DNA from: an uncultured Porphyromonadaceae bacterium
GTDB taxonomy: Bacteria > Bacteroidota > Bacteroidia > Bacteroidales > Muribaculaceae
DNA: 23,327 nucleotides
Assembly (NCBI GenBank): GCA_947176615.1
Contig: CAMWRO010000014.1
Span: 1-23,327 of the forward strand
Reading direction: 5' to 3'
The notes below the pieces were generated by a model. It made no database searches. It was not told the DNA's origin and worked only from the letters and a program-made list of their open reading frames with translations. Of the stretch, positions 7,461 to 14,829 are shown piece by piece (the first letter of the stretch is position 1; every line of letters begins with the position of its first letter). The position numbers and the translations under genes were made by a program.

Positions 7461-8291
7461 TCAGTCGGTAGTGGTCTTGGTGGGAACCGGGGTGCCTTTG
7501 GCTACCTTGCCCTCTTTTTTGAGGCGTCGGAATTCATCCTTGGCTTTCTTGAGCTGGGCTTGGAAAGCGGGGTCGGCATGAAGTCGGGCCACGGTGACAG
7601 CGCCTGTGATGCGTCCGGCATCCACGTCGCTCTGGTAGTGGTAGCCACAGATTACGCGGCTTTCGCCCATCTCATAACCGCGTTTCAGAATCTCGTTCTG
7701 ACGCTCGGGATTGATTTCGGCAAGAACAAGTGCGGTAGCCCAGCCGATTGATGTGTGTCCCGACGGATAAGAACCGTTGGTCGAAAGTTCCTGCTGCTGC
7801 TCGGGGTTGCAGGTGTCTTCGTGGTAGAACGAGAATGGGCGCTGGCGGTTGTAATAATTTTTGGCCTCGCGGGTGCCAAGGTCGCCGGCGTCTTCGCGCA
7901 TCCCGACGACGAGACGCAGGATTTCGGGGGTTCCATCCTCGGTGATGTCAATGCCGAAGGCCTCGGAGAAGGCTTCGGGGACACCGTTGCCCTCGACGCG
8001 GGCATCGGTTACAGCGACATCGCCGCGGGGGGTGTCTCTCATCGTCTTGCCCCAGTTGTAGCGGGCTTGGTCATTGAGAAAGGTGATTGACGCGCCGTCG
8101 GGAGGAGCGGGGAGAAGCAGGAAACTGTTGGGGACATCCCCTTCCTGAAGGAAGAATACTTCAGGATTGGTGCGGTGGTCTTTGATTTTCTTGTCGGCGG
8201 CATTGTCTCCGGCAACAGCACACAGGGTAGCGGCTGACGCGATGACGGCGAAAGCGGTCATGCGGAGGGTTGAAACGTGAAATTTTAACAT
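7461..8291 (-). CDS. class A (PAP2) periplasmic acid phosphatase
   Basis: The 276-residue product carries all three parts of the PAP2/class A acid phosphatase signature: K144-X6-R151-P152 (KNYYNRQRP), P176-S-G-H179, and S211-R-X5-H218-X3-D222 (SRVICGYHYQSD). H179 and H218 are the expected catalytic histidines. A signal peptide of about 27 residues (cleavage near AVA/GD) sends it to the periplasm, where it would release phosphate from organic phosphomonoesters. PhoN-type enzymes are the closest named relatives. It precedes the porin O/P gene and follows lptD on the minus strand. The start codon is embedded in one arm of a 12-bp inverted repeat. Confidence 0.93.
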   Translation of the reverse strand: MLKFHVSTLRMTAFAVIASAATLCAVAGDNAADKKIKDHRTNPEVFFLQEGDVPNSFLLLPAPPDGASITFLNDQARYNWGKTMRDTPRGDVAVTDARVEGNGVPEAFSEAFGIDITEDGTPEILRLVVGMREDAGDLGTREAKNYYNRQRPFSFYHEDTCNPEQQQELSTNGSYPSGHTSIGWATALVLAEINPERQNEILKRGYEMGESRVICGYHYQSDVDAGRITGAVTVARLHADPAFQAQLKKAKDEFRRLKKEGKVAKGTPVPTKTTTD

Positions 8292-8399
8292 AACGGTAAA
8301 AATGTTAGGTAAGAGAATAATTCAGTCATGTAGTTTAAAAAGTTACTACATATAGACAACATCGCATCTCCGGCTTTGTTTGCCGAAACCGTTATGTTA
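8286..8399 (-). promoter_or_regulatory. structured leader around the acid phosphatase start codon
   Basis: TAACATAACGGT at 8286-8297 and its exact reverse complement at 8388-8399 would pair in minus-strand RNA. The downstream arm includes the start codon of the phosphatase gene. Two smaller hairpins fit in between: CGGC/GCCG (8371-8374 with 8382-8385) and ATGTAGT/ACTACAT (8328-8334 with 8345-8351). The set resembles a three-way junction that hides the start. No exact -7 element was found here, so the leader may be made by read-through from lptD, whose stop is 14 bases upstream. Confidence 0.45.
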
Positions 8400-8413
8400 T
8401 AAAACAGTATTTG

Positions 8414-11299
8414 TCAATACCACGTCACTCCGTTGCGGATTGACGAGCGCTTGTCATACTTGAGGTCGCTCAGCAGCGACGATTTTACCGAGATGTGGAA
8501 GTTGTAGCTCTTGTAGGGGCCAACCGGGACGAAGCTCGCCCTCATGGTGAAACAGTGGAGGTCGCGCGAGACGTTGCAGTTCATGTAGGCCAGCTTGTGG
8601 GTGTCAAAGTTGTAGCTTGCCGAGAAACCGAAATTCCAGTTGGCGGTCGGGCGTATGTTGCCCGAGAAACTGAGATTCTGCGTTATCTTCCCGTCATATT
8701 CCATTTTTTTCTTGTTGAACGACCCGTAGCCGTAGCTGACCGAATAGTTTACGGTCAGGCTCCACGGGACTTCCCATTTCATGTAGCCGTCCTGCCCGAG
8801 CTGCATCTGGTCGTCCGCTTTTTTGTCGTTGGGCGAGCGATAGTCAGAGGTGTCCTCGGCAAATTCCTGATCTTCGGTAGGATTGTTTTTCTTTTTCTTG
8901 TCGTTCTTGTCGCCACCGCGCTTGAAGGTGTTGTTGTTGAAGGTGTAACTGAACGATGTGCCGGTGCTCGACAGTCGGCCGATGCCTTTGCCCGCTTTCC
9001 ATCGCGGCACGTTGACGCGCACGGGGTTTCCGGCGGCGTTGAGCTGGTAGGTGTACACATCCCATGTTGCCGAGAGGTTGAGGTTGAAGTTCTTGACCAG
9101 TCGCAGCAATATTGATGTGTTGATGTTGCTCCAGTTCATCGAGTCGGCGGCGAAATTGTAGCTTTGGGACACGGTGAAATTCTCGATCAGTGACACTTTT
9201 TTCTCCCCGATGGAGTCGTTGTCGCTCTTTACTTTCATTTCAAGATTGTTGGCAAGCGAGACGCTGACCGACCCGTTGCGTCCTTGTCCCGGAACGCCGA
9301 AAAGGCTGTTGGGGAAGTAGGAGTAGGTGCGTGTCTGCATCTGGCCTTGCGCGTCGGGGTAGTCGTAGTGGCCGTAGTAGCCGAAGAAGCTCGACCCGAA
9401 GTCGGGCGATGCGTTAAACGATACGGTCGGTGTCAGGACGTGGCGTATCATCTTCACCTTGTCGCCGAGGAAGGGGAGGGGCTGGAAGAAACCGTAGATT
9501 TTGGTGTCGAGCGACAGGGAGGTGGTGAAGTCCCACACGTTGTAGAAATTATAGGTCGTGTCACACACTTCGGCCGATGCGTTGGGGTCCCACTGTCTTT
9601 TGACCTTGGACGTGTACATGCGGTCGGTAAGGTTGATCGAGGGTGTGAGGTTGATGTACTTGAACAGGTTGAATGTCGCCGAGATGGGGATGCTGTGACG
9701 CATGCCGTTGCGCCAGTCCTTGATCAGGCTTTTCTGGAAGAACACATCCTGCTTGGCAGTCAGGGAGTTGTTGAACTGGCCCGAATAGCTCAGCTTGATT
9801 TTTTCATACCATTTTTCGTCACCCACGGCGCGTTTGCGCTTGAAGGGGTAGACTTGTGACATGGTCAGCGTGAAGTTGGGGAACGATACCGAGAGGGTTG
9901 AGTCCTGAGTGCGTTGTGAGACGTTGGCGGTAGTTGACAGCGACCACTTTGAGTTGGGAAAGCGGTAGGTCATGTTGATGGTACTGCTCTTGGTGTTCTC
10001 GGTGAAGGCGTTGCTGTAGTAGGAGTTGAGGTCGTTGCGGGTGTAGCCGCTGGTGGTGAAGTTTACGCTTGCCGACAGCGACATGTTGGGGTTGGCCTTC
10101 GAGTCCTGCGAGTGGCTCCAGAGAATCTGGAAGTTGGTCATCTTGGAATAGTCGGGCATACCTTTTTCGCCATAGATGGTCTTGAGGTAGGAGAGGTTGA
10201 AGTTGCCCGAATATTTGTAACGCTTGACATAGGCCGAGCGGGCCTGTAGTCCCCACGAGCCTTTGGTGTAGATTTCGCCTGTCAGCGCGAGGTCCATGTT
10301 GTCGCTGATGGCGAAGTAGTAACCGCCGTTGCTCAGATAGAAACCACGCTGATAGTCGTCGCCGAATGTCGGGAAAATTATACCCGATGAATATTTCTCG
10401 GAGAATGGGAAGTAGCCAAACGGCACTGCCAGCGGCAGCGGCAGTCCGGCCAGCACCATGTAGGCCGGGCCTGATACCACGTCTTTTCCCGGGCGCACTT
10501 TGCCTTTGGTCAATTGGAGCCAGAAGTGCGGGTCTTCGTGGTTGTCACAGGTTGTATAGCGGCCGTTTTCGGTAAAGAAAGTGTTTTCGTCAATCTTTTT
10601 TGTGCGGCCGCCGGTCAGATAGCCTTCGCCCTGCTGGGTTATGACGTCGATGATATAGCCGTGGCCCGATTTGAAGTTGTAGCTCATCGACTTGGCCTCG
10701 TAGCTTGTGCCGTTGTCGTCGAATACGGGGGTGCCCTGAAGGTCGCCCACCGAGTCGGGGGTGCCGACGGCGTAGACGGTGTTGTCCTTCATGTCCATCT
10801 TTATCTCGCTGGCATCGAGCTTGATAGCGCCGTAGGTCACTTTGCTGTCGCCATACATGAACGCTGTGTCGCGTTTCATGAGTATGAGCGAGTCTTTGGC
10901 CGAGAAGTCGACAGCGTTGTCGAGGTCGACCTTGTCGCGCACGATGCGCACTCCCGTGGGTGGAGCCTCGATGCGCCGGCGGCTCAGTCGGCGTCGGTTT
11001 TCGCTGACCGGGGCAATGGCGCGGTGGCGCGTGTCGATGGAATCGGAGCCGAGGCTGTCAACAGGAATGCTGTCAGTGCCGAGCGTGTCAGGCATGAGTG
11101 ACAGGGTGTCGGTAAAAATCTGCTTAACAATTCGGGGGAACGAGTCGGCCGGAGTTTCCGGCGAGTCGGGCACGACAACATCGGCCGACGGCACGGCAAA
11201 CTCGTCTCCTTCGCGGCCGGGAAGGGGGCGCGAAAACGAGGCAACCGAGATTGCGCAGCAAAGCACCAATAAGACAATATATAATTGAGAACGACTCAA
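8414..11299 (-). CDS. lptD: Bacteroidota-type LPS assembly protein LptD
   Basis: The 961-residue product begins with a signal peptide (SRSQLYIVLLVLCCAISVAS), then a Ser/Asp/Pro-rich linker, an OstA-like periplasmic region (about 140-260: DTAFMYGDSKVTYGAIKLDA and TGGRTKKIDENTFFTENGRY), and a long beta-barrel. The segment YMVLAGLPLPLAVPFGYFPF is characteristic of LptD in this phylum. LptD inserts lipopolysaccharide into the outer leaflet. A charged insert near 800-840 (DKNDKKKKNN, then acidic) probably forms a loop. It starts at TTG: an in-frame TGA lies two codons upstream and no ATG precedes the signal peptide. A -7 element lies 23 bases upstream. Confidence 0.9.
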   Translation of the reverse strand: MSRSQLYIVLLVLCCAISVASFSRPLPGREGDEFAVPSADVVVPDSPETPADSFPRIVKQIFTDTLSLMPDTLGTDSIPVDSLGSDSIDTRHRAIAPVSENRRRLSRRRIEAPPTGVRIVRDKVDLDNAVDFSAKDSLILMKRDTAFMYGDSKVTYGAIKLDASEIKMDMKDNTVYAVGTPDSVGDLQGTPVFDDNGTSYEAKSMSYNFKSGHGYIIDVITQQGEGYLTGGRTKKIDENTFFTENGRYTTCDNHEDPHFWLQLTKGKVRPGKDVVSGPAYMVLAGLPLPLAVPFGYFPFSEKYSSGIIFPTFGDDYQRGFYLSNGGYYFAISDNMDLALTGEIYTKGSWGLQARSAYVKRYKYSGNFNLSYLKTIYGEKGMPDYSKMTNFQILWSHSQDSKANPNMSLSASVNFTTSGYTRNDLNSYYSNAFTENTKSSTINMTYRFPNSKWSLSTTANVSQRTQDSTLSVSFPNFTLTMSQVYPFKRKRAVGDEKWYEKIKLSYSGQFNNSLTAKQDVFFQKSLIKDWRNGMRHSIPISATFNLFKYINLTPSINLTDRMYTSKVKRQWDPNASAEVCDTTYNFYNVWDFTTSLSLDTKIYGFFQPLPFLGDKVKMIRHVLTPTVSFNASPDFGSSFFGYYGHYDYPDAQGQMQTRTYSYFPNSLFGVPGQGRNGSVSVSLANNLEMKVKSDNDSIGEKKVSLIENFTVSQSYNFAADSMNWSNINTSILLRLVKNFNLNLSATWDVYTYQLNAAGNPVRVNVPRWKAGKGIGRLSSTGTSFSYTFNNNTFKRGGDKNDKKKKNNPTEDQEFAEDTSDYRSPNDKKADDQMQLGQDGYMKWEVPWSLTVNYSVSYGYGSFNKKKMEYDGKITQNLSFSGNIRPTANWNFGFSASYNFDTHKLAYMNCNVSRDLHCFTMRASFVPVGPYKSYNFHISVKSSLLSDLKYDKRSSIRNGVTWY

Positions 11300-11322
11300 A
11301 ATTCAGATGTCAAAATTTCTTG

Positions 11323-11330
11323 CAAAGATA
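11323..11330 (-). promoter_or_regulatory. -7 element of the lptD promoter
   Basis: On the minus strand TATCTTTG matches TAnnTTTG. Initiation near 11316 would leave a leader of only about 17 bases before the TTG codon. No clear TTTG was seen 19-21 bases upstream. Confidence 0.5.
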
Positions 11331-11387
11331 AGAGTTATTTCTGAAATATGCCCTATTGCAAGACAATTTAACAGCGTGATGAAATCA

Positions 11388-11433
11388 GAAGGCGGGAAGA
11401 AATCAGCCGATTTGCTGATTTCTTCCCGCCTTC
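11388..11433 (-). terminator. long perfect hairpin between the GH43 gene and lptD
   Basis: Bases 11388-11407 and 11414-11433 are exact reverse complements, giving a 20-bp stem and a 6-base loop. It starts 23 bases after the GH43 stop. There is no clear T tract on either strand, so it may be a Rho-independent terminator of weak type, an mRNA 3'-end stabiliser, or a repeat-type palindrome. Confidence 0.65.
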
Positions 11434-11456
11434 ATGTAATTATCGTTGATATTTCA

Positions 11457-12497
11457 CTATTTCCCGAAGTGATTTTCGAGACGGTCATATTCTTCCTTGG
11501 TCAGGCGCATGAATGAGCCGTGCTGTGGTGAGTCGACACCGATGATGTCGGCGGGAGAGTGGAAATTTTTCATATATTCGTCGGCGTGGCAGATGCGGTA
11601 GTGCTTGGGCGAGGACGAATACTCGATGTAGGCGATGCGCCATGTCGGGTCTCCGACGAGCTGGAATGCCGAGACACCTTCACACATCTTGTTGCCCTCG
11701 AAGTTGACGAAGTCCTCGGTCGACGGTTCGGGCCACGGTCCGTGGAGTGTCGGTGCGACCGATGCGAAGATGCCTCGCTGACCGCCTTCTTTCTTTATCA
11801 TCATGTGATACTTGCCGTCGGTGTCAAGATAGTTGATGTCAGCGTCGATTGTAGCATATCCCCAGTCAAAGAGCAGGCGTGGCTTGGTCAGCGTCGTGAA
11901 CGACTCGTCGGCATAGGAGTAATACATGCGGTCATATCCCTCCTCGGGGGTGTTGAGCAGCGAATAGTAAATCATGTAGCCGCCTTTACGCCCGTCGGGC
12001 CATCGGTAGGCCGGGTCCCAGAAAATCTGAGGGGCCCACACACGGGAAATTGTCGAGTAGTCTTTATAGGTGTCGGGCGCCTCGGGGTCAGAGAAGATTT
12101 TCGGACCCTCGCGGAAGTCAAACGTGGTGGATTTCCAGTTGATGAGGTCATCGCTTGTCAGCAGGTCGATGCCGTAGTTGAACCAGTGGCCCGAGCGCGC
12201 AACACACATGTCGGTCGTCACCATCAGGTATCCCGAGCCGTCATGTTTGCGGGTGATGAATGCGTCGCGCGTGCCACCCTCGATGCGGGCATGTTCGCGC
12301 GGACTGAAAATCGAGTCGCCGTTGTTGAGGTCGTGGAAGTTGACACCGTCGCGTGACAGCGCATAGGCGGTCCACTCGCCGCGGTCGCTCATGTGGCAGT
12401 AGAGATAGCCATAGTCACCTTTTTGCAGGTTCTGCGCCCCGGCAGTCGCCGAGACACCGAGCAGTCCGATAAAAAGCAGTCTGGATAAAGTCTTCAT
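11457..12497 (-). CDS. secreted GH43-like glycosidase
   Basis: The 346-residue product has a cleavable signal peptide (1-21, AGA/QN) and a five-bladed propeller pattern of the glycoside hydrolase 43 type. Recognisable blade motifs are GGTRDAFITRKHDGSGYLMV (R77, D78), VWAPQIFWD (153-161), TIDADINYLDTDGKYHMM (217-232) and CEGVSAFQL (272-280). D220 in IDADI and E273 in CEGVSAF are the likely pKa-modulating Asp and acid Glu; the general base is less certain. GH43 enzymes typically act on arabinose- or xylose-containing glycans, but specificity cannot be assigned here. It has its own promoter, 153 bases after the barrel operon, and no SusC/SusD pair nearby. Confidence 0.8.
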   Translation of the reverse strand: MKTLSRLLFIGLLGVSATAGAQNLQKGDYGYLYCHMSDRGEWTAYALSRDGVNFHDLNNGDSIFSPREHARIEGGTRDAFITRKHDGSGYLMVTTDMCVARSGHWFNYGIDLLTSDDLINWKSTTFDFREGPKIFSDPEAPDTYKDYSTISRVWAPQIFWDPAYRWPDGRKGGYMIYYSLLNTPEEGYDRMYYSYADESFTTLTKPRLLFDWGYATIDADINYLDTDGKYHMMIKKEGGQRGIFASVAPTLHGPWPEPSTEDFVNFEGNKMCEGVSAFQLVGDPTWRIAYIEYSSSPKHYRICHADEYMKNFHSPADIIGVDSPQHGSFMRLTKEEYDRLENHFGK

Positions 12498-12528
12498 TCT
12501 TATTAAAAGTAAGGTTCTTTTGCGACTG

Positions 12529-12559
12529 CAAATTTAGTTCTTTTTTTATCAGCCGCCAA
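12529..12559 (-). promoter_or_regulatory. promoter of the GH43-like gene
   Basis: On the minus strand TAAATTTG (12536-12529) is an exact -7 match and TTG (12559-12557) sits 20 bases upstream as the -33 core. A 7-bp inverted repeat, TCAGCCG/CGGCTGA (12549-12555 and 12579-12585), flanks the -33 region with about 30 bases centre to centre and could be an operator or a weak terminator for the upstream operon. Confidence 0.6.
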
Positions 12560-12650
12560 GTCGTTTATTCGGCAAAATCGGCTGAAAAATGGTCAATGAT
12601 TGTCGCCGTGTGGCCCGCGATGGTGACCGGGACTCGTTTCATGGCAACCT

Positions 12651-14816
12651 CTATATATCTTTCTCTTTTTCGGTGGCGAGGGAGTTGTCGGTCTTGCGGG
12701 ACTTGCCGTTGCCGATGGCGAAACGGATGTTGAGCATGAGGAGTGCTTGGTTGACGCGGTCGTCAGTCCAAGACCGTGTGCGGTAGCCGGGAATGTCGAT
12801 TTTGCGCCATCCGATTTTAGAAATGGCTTGGACGGGGATAGTCCCCTGAAGGGCTACGACAAGGCGCGAGTTGAAGAAGGAGCGGCGCAATCCTATCGCG
12901 AGCTGTTCCTCTTGGACATACTCCTTTCCTTGGAGCAGGGGTAGCTTGTCGTGGCGCACGAAATAGGAGCAGTTGACCATGAGTTGCAGCGGCTTGATGA
13001 CATAGTAGGTCATGACATCGAGATAATAGGTGCGTCCCGTTGCGGAGAGGTCGCCGGAATAACGTTTGTACCATTGCACGTTTGCGGTCAGCGACCAGTT
13101 CCATTCCTTGAACAGCTCGAAATCGCTCGACACGCCGAGATAAGAGTGACGGTAGTTTCCGTTGGTATAGGTGTGGAGTATGTGGTCGTTGTCGACGGGG
13201 ATGTAGAAGTCGGTTATCTCGCGGTCGGCAAACTTGAGCATATAGCTCAGTCGTATCAGGCTTTTATAGCCTATCTCAATCTCGCCATAGTTCATTATCT
13301 GGCTTTTCAGGAGGGGATTACCCGATGTGTAGAGATAGGGCGACACGGCGTAGGTCTCGGTCGACAGGCGGTCGAGGACAGGATAGTCGACCATGTTGAA
13401 ATAGTTGAACGACAGCGATAAGTCTTTATAAAACCGCCAGTAGAGGCGGCCAAACGGCATGACTGATGTCGATGTGCGGTCCCGGTCGAGGGTCTTGATA
13501 TTTTCCTTGACAGTCAGGAGCTTTGCCCCTGCATTGATGCTCAGGTTGGAGCGCGGGTTCCACGTTGCGTTGAGATTAAGGAGGTTTCGCAATTCGTCGG
13601 ACTTGTAACCGCCCTCTTGGGAATCGCGTGTCCGGCTGTCATAGTCGCGGGTGGTCAGCGTGTTGGCGAGGTTCAATGTCAGCACACGCGACAGGACGTA
13701 TGAACCTTGTAATTCAAGGTTCAAGTAGTTTTTGTCGCCGTCGGTCAGTGTCAGTGCCGATTGTGGCGCTATACCGCGGGTGTCGGTATAGGATTGCCGG
13801 TCGTGGGTCGAGAAATAGTCGTAGGTCAGCTGCGCGACGAGATTCAGGCGGTCGTTGAACGAGCCGCGATAAAATGCTCCCGCCGAGTATTGGTGGTATA
13901 AATATTTAGAAGCCGAGAGACGGTTGAAATTTTCCTCCACGTTGTCGAGCATGGAGGTGACGCGGTCGCTTGTCGATGAGGCATTGCGGGCGATGTCGCC
14001 CGAGAACTGTCCCGAGAGTTGATGGTTTTCATTTATGCGGAAATCAAATCCCGCGAAAATGTTGCCGCGCCGCGTGTCGGTCCGATTGTTGGGATGGTGT
14101 CGGTCAACCGGAGCGGTTTCCTCGGAATATCGGTCAAGGATGTCAGTGGCGAATGCCGTCGACCGGTACATGCGCTTGTTAAGTCCGGTCAGTTGGGCGT
14201 AAAAACTCCATCGGTCAATCGACACAGTCGCGCTGCCGACACCTTGCTCGATGTTGGAGTTGCGGTTGCGCATTGACAGCAACCCGAGTCCTTGCAGCGA
14301 CGTGTCCCACCCGGCATAGTACCTTTTCAAGACAATGTTGATCACGACGGGACAGTCGGAGAACTGCCCGGGAGGATAACGCTGGATTTCGATTTTAAAA
14401 ACACGTTTGGGGTTGATTGACTTGGCGAAATCGGTATTCATTTCCCTGCCGTTGACAATGATTTTGACATCGCGCTCCTTGCCGACGCGGATGCTTTCGT
14501 CAATCAGATTGACCGTCACTCCGGGCACACGGTCGAGCAACGCGATGGCACTCGTGTTGCCGCGCCGCATCTCGTCGGTCACGATATAGCTCTCGGTCAC
14601 GGCATCGCGATTGTTTCCCGCAGCGGTCGCCGTCACCTCTTTCAGCTCGATTGACTGCAAAATCGAGTCGCGGCTGACCGAGTCGGCCACAAGCGACGTT
14701 ACCGAGTCAGCCACCTGTGTCATCGACCCGTGTATCGGCACAGCCGAGTGGACGCATGGCGCGAGGGTAATGCATGTCACAAGAGAGAGGAGAAATCGGA
14801 GTGATTTGAGTCTCAT
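12651..14816 (-). CDS. TonB-receptor-like outer-membrane barrel, third operon gene (barrel C)
   Basis: The 721-residue product has a signal peptide (about 1-25), a plug-like domain starting at SIELKEVTATAAG (LLDRVPGVTVNL and DVKIIVNGREM, about 90-125) and a long barrel. NGREM and the PPGQFSDCPVVINIVLKRYY segment match the plug-to-barrel pattern of the Bacteroidota OMP beta-barrel family related to TonB-dependent receptors. The N-terminal carboxypeptidase-like domain common in that family is absent. The last strand (ALLMLNIRFAIG) is followed by a charged periplasmic tail, NGKSRKTDNSLATEKEKDI. It is the most diverged of the three tandem barrels and starts 13 bases after barrel B. Substrate or cargo unknown. 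Confidence 0.83.
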   Translation of the reverse strand: MRLKSLRFLLSLVTCITLAPCVHSAVPIHGSMTQVADSVTSLVADSVSRDSILQSIELKEVTATAAGNNRDAVTESYIVTDEMRRGNTSAIALLDRVPGVTVNLIDESIRVGKERDVKIIVNGREMNTDFAKSINPKRVFKIEIQRYPPGQFSDCPVVINIVLKRYYAGWDTSLQGLGLLSMRNRNSNIEQGVGSATVSIDRWSFYAQLTGLNKRMYRSTAFATDILDRYSEETAPVDRHHPNNRTDTRRGNIFAGFDFRINENHQLSGQFSGDIARNASSTSDRVTSMLDNVEENFNRLSASKYLYHQYSAGAFYRGSFNDRLNLVAQLTYDYFSTHDRQSYTDTRGIAPQSALTLTDGDKNYLNLELQGSYVLSRVLTLNLANTLTTRDYDSRTRDSQEGGYKSDELRNLLNLNATWNPRSNLSINAGAKLLTVKENIKTLDRDRTSTSVMPFGRLYWRFYKDLSLSFNYFNMVDYPVLDRLSTETYAVSPYLYTSGNPLLKSQIMNYGEIEIGYKSLIRLSYMLKFADREITDFYIPVDNDHILHTYTNGNYRHSYLGVSSDFELFKEWNWSLTANVQWYKRYSGDLSATGRTYYLDVMTYYVIKPLQLMVNCSYFVRHDKLPLLQGKEYVQEEQLAIGLRRSFFNSRLVVALQGTIPVQAISKIGWRKIDIPGYRTRSWTDDRVNQALLMLNIRFAIGNGKSRKTDNSLATEKEKDI
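14788..14807 (-). repeat. 20-bp repeat at the 5' end of barrel C (copy 1)
   Basis: Minus-strand AAATCACTCCGATTTCTCCT, codons 3-10 of barrel C, is identical to 16892-16911 in barrel B. It encodes KSLRFLL in both signal peptides. Confidence 0.9.
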
Positions 14817-14829
14817 TGCAGAAGTGGAT

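Noticed and set aside
12498..12650. Intrinsic terminator after barrel C
   Set aside because: The only inverted repeat (TCAGCCG/CGGCTGA) has a 23-base loop and no T tract, and it overlaps the GH43 promoter, so it was noted there rather than called a terminator.
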